Notes under the pieces: model-generated
Told to the model about the DNA's origin: nothing
Seen by the model: the letters and a program-made list of their open reading frames with translations, nothing else
Databases searched by the model: none
Shown here: positions 1 to 6,872 of the stretch, in pieces
Layout: each line of letters opens with the position of its first letter
Numbering within the stretch: position 1 is the first letter of the stretch
Position numbers and translations under genes: made by a program
DNA from: Paludibacteraceae bacterium
Lineage (GTDB): Bacteria > Bacteroidota > Bacteroidia > Bacteroidales > Paludibacteraceae
DNA length: 59,917 nucleotides
Assembly (NCBI GenBank): GCA_017962085.1
Contig: JAGCWA010000021.1
Coordinates: 1 to 59,917, forward strand
Direction of reading: 5' to 3'

Positions 1-94
1 TAGTCATTAACATTCACCCATTCAACTGATAATCAAAAGATAATACAATGGGTTGGGAAATTTAAAGGAACCCATTCGAACAATAACAGCGGAA

Positions 95-1123
95 ATGCAA
101 AGAACAGAAATATCCACATTGGGCGAGTTCGGACTCATCAAGCACCTCACCCAATCCTTCGAACTGAAGAATAGTTCCTCGCTCAAGGGCATAGGCGACG
201 ACGCGGCCATCCTGGACTACAAGGAGAAACAGGTGTTGGTCACCACTGACCTCCTGCTGGAGGGTGTGCACTTCGACCTCACCTACGTGCCGTTGAAGCA
301 CCTAGGCTACAAATCGGCGGTCGTCAACATATCCGACATCTGCGCCATGAACGGTAAACCCAAACAGATAACCGTCTCCCTCGGCGTCTCCAAACGGTTC
401 TCCGTGGAGGACATGGATGAGCTCTACGCAGGCATACGGTTGGCTTGCGACCACTACGGAGTGGATCTGGTAGGCGGCGACACATCCGCCTCCATGACGG
501 GCCTGACCATCAGCATCACCTGCATCGGCGAAGGCGAGAAGGGGAAGGTGGTCTGCCGCAACACAGCCCAACCCAACGACCTCATCTGCGTGTCGGGCGA
601 CCTCGGCGCAGCCTACATGGGACTGTTGCTCCTCGAACGTGAGAAGAAAATCTTCGCCGGGGACAATTCCATCCAACCCGACTTCGCTGGCAAGGAATAC
701 ATCATCGAACGACAGCTGAAGCCTGAGGCTCGACAGGACATCATCGAGTCGCTGGAGCGCATCAACGTGGTGCCGACCTCCATGATGGACATCTCGGACG
801 GACTCTCCTCCGAATTGTTGCACATCTGCAAGCAAAGCAATGTGGGTTGCCGCGTCTACGAGGACAGGATCCCTATCGACTACCAGACCGCAGTCATGGC
901 GGAGGAGTTCAACATGAACGTCACCACCGTCGCCCTGAACGGAGGCGAGGACTACGAACTGCTCTTCACCGTACCGCTGTCGATGAACGACGTGTTCCAG
1001 AACCTGCCGGGCATCAAGGTGATCGGACACACGACCGACGCTTCGTTAGGCTCTTGCCTCATCACACGCGACGGCCAGGAAATCACCCTGAAAGCGCAGG
1101 GTTGGAACTCCCTCGAAAAATAA
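95..1123 (+). CDS. thiL: Thiamine-monophosphate kinase
   Basis: This enzyme phosphorylates thiamine monophosphate to thiamine diphosphate with ATP, the last step of cofactor synthesis, in the cytosol. The 342-residue product has the family layout. Near the N-terminus are the sequence GEFGLI and the acidic metal/nucleotide motif GDDAAIL (residues 34-40), followed by TTDLLLEGVHFD and the VGGDTS loop typical of the AIR-synthase/ThiL fold. The frame stays open upstream to about position 53 through a TTG. I chose the ATG at 95 because ThiL proteins normally begin with a short Met-x-x-T-E-x-S-x-L-G-E-F segment, and this start reproduces it. No other thiamine genes are adjacent. The next gene, a PorE-like lipoprotein, follows after 56 nt in the same direction and may share its transcript. 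Confidence 0.93.
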   Translation: MQRTEISTLGEFGLIKHLTQSFELKNSSSLKGIGDDAAILDYKEKQVLVTTDLLLEGVHFDLTYVPLKHLGYKSAVVNISDICAMNGKPKQITVSLGVSKRFSVEDMDELYAGIRLACDHYGVDLVGGDTSASMTGLTISITCIGEGEKGKVVCRNTAQPNDLICVSGDLGAAYMGLLLLEREKKIFAGDNSIQPDFAGKEYIIERQLKPEARQDIIESLERINVVPTSMMDISDGLSSELLHICKQSNVGCRVYEDRIPIDYQTAVMAEEFNMNVTTVALNGGEDYELLFTVPLSMNDVFQNLPGIKVIGHTTDASLGSCLITRDGQEITLKAQGWNSLEK

Positions 1124-1179
1124 AAGGCGCCATTTCACGTTAGATATATTATAGACATAAAGATACTATTATCTCAGAC

Positions 1180-3159
1180 ATGATTCGACTAACAAAATAC
1201 CTCATCGGAATATTGCTCCTCTCCCTATTCAGTGGATGCTCCGTCAAGTCTAAAATCAGAAAGGCGGACAAGAAATACGAGATCGGAGAATACTATAACG
1301 CGGCGAACATCTACAACAAAGCCTACCCTAAGGTGAAACTCAAGGATAGACAACTGAAGGCGTACACCGCATTCAAATTGGGTGATTGCTACCGACTCAC
1401 GAACCTCGATGAAAAGGCCGAACGTGCCTTCGCCAATGCGGTGAAGTTCAACTACAAGGACTCCATCGTCTTCCTGTACTACGCCGACGCGCTGAGGAAG
1501 AACCAAAAGATGAAATATGCCATCACATTATACGACAGCTATCTGGCGACCCACCCCAACGACCAGCGCGCCATCAACGGCAAGCAGTCCGCCGAGGAGG
1601 CCGCGGAGTGGGAAAAGAACCCTACCCGCTACATCGTGAAGAAGGAGGAGTTCTTCTCCTCCAAGAAGGCAGAGTTCAGCCCGGCATTCCCTGGCGGTGA
1701 CGGTGAGATCGTCTACTTCAACTCCTCAAGAGAGAACAAGGAGATCGGGGGCGGAAACAGTAAGATCACAGGACTCCGCAACAACGATATCTACACCGCC
1801 AAGCGCAACGCCTTGGGGGAATGGGACGACATCACACCTGTAGAGGGTGACATCAACTCCGACATGGACGAGGGTTCCGCCTCCTTCAGCACGGACGGCA
1901 AGACGATGTACTTCACCCGTTGCGTCGCGCAAAAGGGAGAGAGCCGCGGCGCCCAGATCTGCTACGTGACCCGCTCCGGCGGCAAATGGGGCAAGGTGAA
2001 CGAGGTGAAACTATCCCCGGATAGCTCCATCACATTCGCCCACCCGACCATCTCGCCCGACGATAAATTCCTCTACTTCGTCTCCGACATGCCAGGCGGC
2101 TACGGTGGCAAGGATATCTGGCGAAGCGAGAAGACCGGCACCTCATTCGGCGCGCCGGTCAACCTGGGACCTTCCATCAACACCAGCGGAGACGAGATGT
2201 TCCCTTGCATGAGGGAGAACGGAACGCTCTACTTCTCCTCCACGGGACACCCTGGCTTCGGCGGACTGGACATCTTCTACGCCAACGAACTGGAGGATGG
2301 ATCCTGGACGGTCACCAACATGATGTACCCTATCAACTCCAACGGAGACGACTTCGGCATCACCTTCATCCAAGGGAAAGAGAAAGGACTCTTCTCCTCC
2401 AACCGTGGGGAGAAGAAAGGATACGACAAGATATACTCCTTCGAATTGCCTGAGATAGAGTTCCTTATCGACGGTAAGGTGACAGACATGTCCGGCGAGG
2501 CGCTGGGCGGTGCCACGGTGCGCATCGTGGGCGACGACGGCACCAACACGAAGGTGCAGTCCAAGAAGGACGGAACCTTCAAGCTGAGCCTCAACAAGGG
2601 CGTCAAATACGTGCTGTTGGGCAACTGCAGGGGCTACCTCAACCAGAAGGAGGACGCCGTGACCGTGGACTTGGAAGACTCCAAGACCTTCCCTATCAAC
2701 TTCACCCTCGCCTCCCTCAGCAAGCCTGTGGGCTTGGACAACATCTTCTTCGAGTTCGGCAAGGCCACCCTAACGCCTGAGTCCTCCGCCGCCTTAGATA
2801 AGTTGGTGAAGGTGCTGAACGACAACCCTAACATCACCATCGAGATCGGCGCCCACACGGACCGTATCGGATCCGCTGACGGCAACCTGCAGCTCTCCGG
2901 CAAACGTGCGCAGTCGGTTGTCGACTACCTCATCAAGGGGGGCATCGAGGCGGAGCGCCTGACCGCCAAAGGGTACGGAAAGACGCAGCCGGTCGTAGTG
3001 GACAAGAAGCTCAAGAAGAAATACAACTTCCTGAAGGAGGAGGCTGCCCTCGACGAAGAGTACATCGAGACCCTGACGGACGAGCAGAAGGAGATCGCGG
3101 ACTCCATCAACCGACGCACCGAGTTCCGCGTGCTGAAGACCACCTACAAGATGTACTAA
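1180..3159 (+). CDS. porE: PorE-like OmpA-family lipoprotein (type IX secretion)
   Basis: This is a 659-residue lipoprotein with a lipobox ending at Cys20 (LFSGC). TPR-like helices span roughly residues 25-150, and a PD40/WD40-type beta-propeller with repeated S/TxDGKxMYFxS and DIWRSEK motifs spans roughly 160-420. A carboxypeptidase-regulatory-like beta-sandwich follows at about 428-510. A C-terminal OmpA peptidoglycan-binding domain (FFEFGKATL ... GAHTDRIGS ... RAQSVVDYL) closes the protein. The order TPR, propeller, CRD, OmpA is that of Porphyromonas PorE, which is thought to anchor the type IX secretion apparatus to peptidoglycan in the periplasm. That role is transferred from the family. 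Two type IX cargo proteins elsewhere in the window agree with an active system. Other OmpA/PD40 proteins share parts of this layout, so the symbol is less certain than the family. Confidence 0.8.
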   Translation: MIRLTKYLIGILLLSLFSGCSVKSKIRKADKKYEIGEYYNAANIYNKAYPKVKLKDRQLKAYTAFKLGDCYRLTNLDEKAERAFANAVKFNYKDSIVFLYYADALRKNQKMKYAITLYDSYLATHPNDQRAINGKQSAEEAAEWEKNPTRYIVKKEEFFSSKKAEFSPAFPGGDGEIVYFNSSRENKEIGGGNSKITGLRNNDIYTAKRNALGEWDDITPVEGDINSDMDEGSASFSTDGKTMYFTRCVAQKGESRGAQICYVTRSGGKWGKVNEVKLSPDSSITFAHPTISPDDKFLYFVSDMPGGYGGKDIWRSEKTGTSFGAPVNLGPSINTSGDEMFPCMRENGTLYFSSTGHPGFGGLDIFYANELEDGSWTVTNMMYPINSNGDDFGITFIQGKEKGLFSSNRGEKKGYDKIYSFELPEIEFLIDGKVTDMSGEALGGATVRIVGDDGTNTKVQSKKDGTFKLSLNKGVKYVLLGNCRGYLNQKEDAVTVDLEDSKTFPINFTLASLSKPVGLDNIFFEFGKATLTPESSAALDKLVKVLNDNPNITIEIGAHTDRIGSADGNLQLSGKRAQSVVDYLIKGGIEAERLTAKGYGKTQPVVVDKKLKKKYNFLKEEAALDEEYIETLTDEQKEIADSINRRTEFRVLKTTYKMY

Positions 3160-3160
3160 C

Positions 3161-3313
3161 ATGACCCGAGGCAGAAGCAGGAAAGCAGTAGGAGGCAATC
3201 CGAAGAACCCGTTCCGATTCAACACGAACAGCAAAAAGAGCTCGGGCGGAAAACGAATCGGCAAATCCAAGCCCGAAAAGGCTAATAATATGCTGAATAG
3301 GAGGGTGAAGTGA
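3161..3313 (+). CDS. Small basic protein, 50 residues, unknown
   Basis: An ATG begins one base after the stop codon of the PorE-like gene and opens a 50-codon frame ending in TGA. The product is very basic, with about 15 Lys/Arg and few acidic residues. It is rich in Gly, Asn and Ser, with a run like KSSGGKRIGKSKPEK, and has no signal peptide or membrane segment. Immediate coupling to the upstream stop suggests translational re-initiation. I do not recognise a family. It could be a nucleic-acid- or wall-binding peptide or a chance frame. Base composition matches the GC-richer core region before it rather than the AT-rich island after it, which favours it belonging to the porE transcript. Confidence 0.4.
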   Translation: MTRGRSRKAVGGNPKNPFRFNTNSKKSSGGKRIGKSKPEKANNMLNRRVK

Positions 3314-3350
3314 AAGAATCACAGCGTTAGCTATAATAAAAATAGAATCA

Positions 3351-4166
3351 ATGAACAATAAAGACTTTTGGAACGATATAAATTCGATCATAGACGAAGG
3401 ATTTTCGTCCGAGGGTCTGTCAAAATTGGAGTCCTATGCAGAACAATTCATCATCGGAAGGCTTGTATATCAACGATTTTCACCGGCAGAACAGCATGGC
3501 TGCATTGCGGGAGGTCCGACGCATGTCATTGCATCCCTACTCGCGGGAGCAGAAAATTGGACAAATAAAGATGCTGGAAAAGGAATCGGGGATTTCAAAA
3601 GAGAAATTGAACGAGGAAAGACGCAGGCGGCAATTATAGAGCAATGGGCAAGAAAAGCCGGGTGTTGGATTGAGGATGTGGATAAGACTCTCCCGCAAAC
3701 ATTGGGAGAACATATTGCGGAAGGAGGAGAAGCAAAAGTTTATGACAACGGATACTTGCTTGTAAAAACAATTGGTCTAGATTATTTTATTCAGCCGATT
3801 TTAGCATTAGATCGTGTTTCTTTGCATAACACACTCTTTCCTGAAACTTCGATGGAGGTTATTGGCTTTGGGAAAACATCTTCGCAAGATTTCAACATCA
3901 TCGTGAATCAACCCTTTGTCGAAGGATCACATATTACTAATGCTGCCATTTCAGAATATATCCAGAGATTAGGTTTTCAGCTGATAAACCCGAGGAATTG
4001 GACTTTTGCGACGCCCGAAATCTATTTGAGTGACCTTCACGATGAGAATGTGATTCTTTCCAAAGAGGGTAATGTGTTTGTAGTAGATTGTGACGTGCGC
4101 ATCAACATACCAGAGCTGCGTTGCGGTGGCACACGGACACTGACAACGAATGTTGAATTTAGATGA
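3351..4166 (+). CDS. Kinase-fold protein of the polyvalent-protein type
   Basis: This 271-residue product matches the protein-kinase-like domain found in phage and conjugative-element polyvalent proteins. The N-terminal part carries a conserved block around RLVYQRFSPAEQHGC and GGPTHVIASLL. Then come a glycine-rich GEGGEAKVY-like loop (EHIAEGGEAKVY, about residue 119), a QPFVEG hinge, a catalytic-loop-like LSDLHDENV and a metal-binding VVDCDV. It ends in GGTRTLTTNVEF, a usual family end, so it is probably near complete. Such proteins are carried on mobile elements and are thought to help them overcome host barriers; the substrate is unknown. The region is markedly AT-richer than the flanking thiL/gld genes, and the following frame overlaps its stop by four bases. 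It is likely part of a horizontally acquired, decayed patch. Confidence 0.6.
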   Translation: MNNKDFWNDINSIIDEGFSSEGLSKLESYAEQFIIGRLVYQRFSPAEQHGCIAGGPTHVIASLLAGAENWTNKDAGKGIGDFKREIERGKTQAAIIEQWARKAGCWIEDVDKTLPQTLGEHIAEGGEAKVYDNGYLLVKTIGLDYFIQPILALDRVSLHNTLFPETSMEVIGFGKTSSQDFNIIVNQPFVEGSHITNAAISEYIQRLGFQLINPRNWTFATPEIYLSDLHDENVILSKEGNVFVVDCDVRINIPELRCGGTRTLTTNVEFR

Positions 4167-4450
4167 AAAGGTTTGCCTGGATTTCTCAGACAGTGTCTGA
4201 AAAATCCACATTGAGACAACTAAATATTTTTACGGAAGAGGAGATTGGGTACGCAGTGCGTATCCAATTCAGTTGGACGCATATTCGTTCGCTTTCCGCT
4301 TTGACAGACCCGCTCGCCCGCCAGTTTTATATGGAGATGTGTCGCATTGAACATTGGGACACACGAATAGAACTTCCCGAGAAGAGTTTCCTCTATCCCT
4401 TGTATGAGGAAGCGGTAAAAGGTTGCGAAACGGTTGAAGTAATAGGTTAA
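4163..4450 (+). pseudogene. Remnant of DUF1016 (YhcG-type) nuclease N-terminal region
   Basis: The frame encodes 95 residues. The middle part (FSWTHIRSL ... DPLARQFYMEMCRIEHWDTRIEL) is the hallmark of the DUF1016 N-terminal domain of YhcG-like proteins, which normally run to about 350 residues and end in a PD-(D/E)XK nuclease domain. Here nothing of the nuclease part remains, and the opening residues do not look like a native start. I therefore read it as an internal fragment fused by deletion to the end of the kinase gene. Overlap with that gene is four bases. A very short orphan version of the domain is possible but less likely. Confidence 0.6.
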
Positions 4451-4455
4451 ATTAT

Positions 4456-4725
4456 TCATTTCAAAATCACCCAATATCCAGACTTTCTTCCTCCGACTCT
4501 CTGTATTCGATTTGACGAACGGAGTTTTTTGATATTGTAGTAAATGCCATCTTCTGTCAGATTGAATTTAGAAACAAGTCCTTTGATCGTGATGAAAGGA
4601 TCATCGCGAATGGCGTCCAATATTTTCTCCGCTGTATAATCACTCTTTTCCGTAGTCTATTCCGTAGTCTATTCCGTAGTTTTTTCCGTAGTGTCGTTAC
4701 CATCAACATCTTCTCCGAAGTTCAT
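4456..4725 (-). pseudogene. Remnant of an AlbA_2/ATPase helicase-like protein: C-terminal winged helix
   Basis: Reading leftwards from an ATG at 4725, the frame gives a short acidic stretch, then four Thr-Thr-Glu repeats, each followed by Lys or a stop. Two of the repeats are interrupted by in-frame TAG codons. A clean winged-helix domain of about 60 residues follows (KILDAIRDDP ... LTEDGIYYNIKKLR ... RVGGRKSGYWVILK), then a stop. The domain and the T-T-x-K linker match the C-terminus of the intact gene at 12251-13711. The N-terminal AlbA_2 and ATPase regions are absent, so this is a fossil of a second copy. A tandem repeat array lies just upstream on this strand. Confidence 0.6.
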
Positions 4726-4740
4726 AGTGAATACGCATCT

Positions 4741-4868
4741 TTACACTTTTTAGTCGCACTTTCTGTACCATTATTACATTTTTTAGTCGCACTTTTTGTC
4801 TGTCCGATACACTTTTTAGTCGGAGTTTTTGTAAATCGTTACACTTTTCAGGCGGACTTTGGACAAAC
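4741..4868. repeat. Four-unit tandem repeat, about 32-bp period
   Basis: Four imperfect head-to-tail units begin at about 4741, 4774, 4808 and 4839. Each contains TTACACTTTTTAGTCGCAC or a close variant followed by a TTTCTGT-like tail. The period is 30-34 bp, about three helical turns, and the last unit is the most diverged. The array lies immediately upstream of the winged-helix remnant on the minus strand and upstream of gldE on the plus strand. Its layout is like the four-unit array in front of the ATPase gene at 17831-19015, although the unit sequence differs. This points to an operator array rather than CRISPR. Confidence 0.7.
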
Positions 4869-4918
4869 AGGGTCAAATCAAACATGCGCATATATTTCCA
4901 CAAATGAAGGGAAAATTA

Positions 4919-4947
4919 TATATTTGCACTATCGGAAAAATTCCGAT
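4919..4947 (+). promoter_or_regulatory. gldE promoter with palindrome at the start site
   Basis: TATATTTG at 4919-4926 fits the Bacteroidota -7 box. Just downstream, where transcription should start, is a perfect inverted repeat, ATCGGAA (4931-4937), three A, TTCCGAT (4941-4947). It could be an operator overlapping the start or a 5' RNA hairpin of the gldEDG transcript. Confidence 0.5.
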
Positions 4948-4999
4948 GTATTATGTTTAACGAAATTTTCAGTAATTGGATATACCACTTTTATCTTTT

Positions 5000-6310
5000 A
5001 TGGAATGGGCCGGCACACCAGATGCTTGGTGGATGGCCACTCTTACGGCGGCGGTCATTGTCGCGATTATCTCTTTTGTGTTGCTAGCCTTCGTTTCATT
5101 CTTCGAGTCGGAGTTCTTCTCTTTGAACAGCAATGAAATAGCTGAAATCAAGATTTCCAACGACAAGAAGTTCGAACGGCTGAAGAACCTCTCCGAAGAC
5201 CCGCTCAGGACCTTAGGCGGCGTGATCTCAACCCGCTACATCTTCATCGTGACGGGCATCTCCACCACCACCCTCCTGCTATGGCACCTCCTTTCGGGCA
5301 CCTGCGTGGCGCTGTGGGGGAAATGGCTCATCGTCATCGCCACAATAGGCATCCTACTGACCATCTTCGCGGAATACATCCCGAAGAAAATGGCCAACAA
5401 ACAAAGCCAGAAACACCTGTGCCGGAGCGCTAACATCGTCAGCCTGTTCGGCCTGCTATTCTCCCCATTCACCAAACTGCTGATGCTCAAAACGGGTGTC
5501 GTGGAGCGCAGGCTGGAGTCGCGCACCCAACATAGCGCGGCCATAGAGGACATCTCAGACTCGCTGAACCTCTCCGACGCGGAGACGGCCGACGAGAAAG
5601 AGATCCTGCGGGGCGTGATGAACTTCGGTAAAATCAGCGTCGACGAGATCATGCAACCGCGCGTGGACATCGTGGACGTGGACTTCAACAGCGACTTCGA
5701 CACCGTGCTCGAGATCATACGCGAGTCGGAATACTCCCGCCTCCCCGTCTACGAGGACTCCATCGACTACGTGAAGGGTATCCTCTACATCAAGGACTTC
5801 CTGCAATACACCGACCAGAAGAAAGACTTCAAGTGGCAGAACCATATCCGTGAGGCCTACTTCGTGCCGGAGAACAAGAAGATTGACGACCTCCTGAAGG
5901 AGTTCCAACAGAAGCATATCCACATGGCGGTCGTGGTGGACGAGTTCGGCGGAACATCGGGCATCGTCACCATGGAGGACATCATCGAGGTCATCGTGGG
6001 CGACATCTGCGACGAGCACGACGAGGAGGAGAAACAGATCATCCCAATCGACGCCAACACCTATATCCTCGACGGAAAGCTCCTGCTCTCGGACTTCTAC
6101 CACATCAACGGTGTGAACAAGGAGGACTTCGGCGAGACGGAGGGCGACGCGGACACGCTGGCGGGTCTCATCCTCGAAATGAAGGGCTACATCCCTACCC
6201 CAGGCGAAACGATCGAGCTGGGCAGCAGATACCGCTTCGAGATCAAATCGGCGGATAAACGCAGAATCAAGGAAATAAAGTTCATCATCAATGAAGAAAA
6301 GAATGAATAA
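5000..6310 (+). CDS. gldE: GldE, CNNM/CBS/CorC-type membrane protein
   Basis: This is a gliding-motility-associated relative of the CorC/HlyC family. The N-terminal CNNM-type membrane domain has hydrophobic segments at roughly residues 15-35, 75-105 and 120-145 of the ATG product. A pair of CBS domains follows (IMQPRVDIVDVD, EYSRLPVYEDSIDYVKGILYIKD, VVDEFGGTSGIVTMEDIIEVIVG), and then a CorC_HlyC domain (TYILDGKLLLSDF ... EMKGYIPTPGE). Identification as GldE rests on the adjoining gldD. The frame can also start at a TTG at 4976, but I prefer the ATG at 5000 because it follows the promoter at a sensible distance. The gldD start overlaps its end. GldE is linked to gliding/type IX function in Flavobacterium; its biochemical role is not established. 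Confidence 0.85.
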   Translation: MEWAGTPDAWWMATLTAAVIVAIISFVLLAFVSFFESEFFSLNSNEIAEIKISNDKKFERLKNLSEDPLRTLGGVISTRYIFIVTGISTTTLLLWHLLSGTCVALWGKWLIVIATIGILLTIFAEYIPKKMANKQSQKHLCRSANIVSLFGLLFSPFTKLLMLKTGVVERRLESRTQHSAAIEDISDSLNLSDAETADEKEILRGVMNFGKISVDEIMQPRVDIVDVDFNSDFDTVLEIIRESEYSRLPVYEDSIDYVKGILYIKDFLQYTDQKKDFKWQNHIREAYFVPENKKIDDLLKEFQQKHIHMAVVVDEFGGTSGIVTMEDIIEVIVGDICDEHDEEEKQIIPIDANTYILDGKLLLSDFYHINGVNKEDFGETEGDADTLAGLILEMKGYIPTPGETIELGSRYRFEIKSADKRRIKEIKFIINEEKNE

Positions 6311-6872
6311 AGGCATATTGTTCCTCTTCGCCATGGTGCTGCTGAGCGCCTGCACGGAATACATGCCTAAGCCACGTGGATACTTCCGCATAGACCTGCA
6401 AGAGAAGTCTTACAAGAGATTCCATACGGAGGGTTTCCCCTGCTCCTTCGAATACGCCGACAACGTCTCCGTCGTCAAGACAAGCGGTGTCGAGGCGGAC
6501 TCGGTGTGGGTGGATATCATATACCCGCAATACAACGCGCGCATCTACGGCACCTACCGCAAGGTGGACGGCAACTTCGCCCAACTCTCGGAGGAGGCCT
6601 ACAAACTGGTGTACCAGCCCCACGTCTCCAAGGCGGAGGGCATCAACACCTCCTTCTTCTCCAGCGACGAGCACAAGGTCTACGGCATGCTCTATGAGCT
6701 GAAGGGCAACACCGCGTCGAACATCCAGTTCGCCATGTCGGACAGCACCCGCCACTTCCTGCGCGGGGCGCTCTACTTCAACGCCAGCCCGAACAAAGAC
6801 TCCATCGCCCCTGTGGTGGACTACATCAAGGAGGATATCATCAACCTAATCAACACGTTAGAATGGAAATGA
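6291..6872 (+). CDS. gldD: Gliding motility lipoprotein GldD
   Basis: This is a 193-residue lipoprotein with signal peptide and lipobox LLSAC (Cys21), so it is inserted in a membrane, presumably facing the periplasm. Directly after the Cys comes the GldD signature YMPKPRGYFRIDL, then a compact domain without recognisable catalytic motifs. The gene overlaps the end of gldE by 20 bp, and its own stop overlaps the start of gldG. This indicates translational coupling in a gldE-gldD-gldG operon. GldD is required for gliding in Flavobacterium and is conserved in non-gliding Bacteroidales with type IX secretion. An alternative start at 6303 would shorten the n-region by four residues. Confidence 0.88.
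   Translation: MKKRMNKGILFLFAMVLLSACTEYMPKPRGYFRIDLQEKSYKRFHTEGFPCSFEYADNVSVVKTSGVEADSVWVDIIYPQYNARIYGTYRKVDGNFAQLSEEAYKLVYQPHVSKAEGINTSFFSSDEHKVYGMLYELKGNTASNIQFAMSDSTRHFLRGALYFNASPNKDSIAPVVDYIKEDIINLINTLEWK

Noticed and set aside
4703-4903. 66-codon minus-strand frame with repeated KVRLKSV
   Set aside because: The peptide repeat only reflects the DNA tandem array at 4741-4868, and nothing else in the frame looks like protein.
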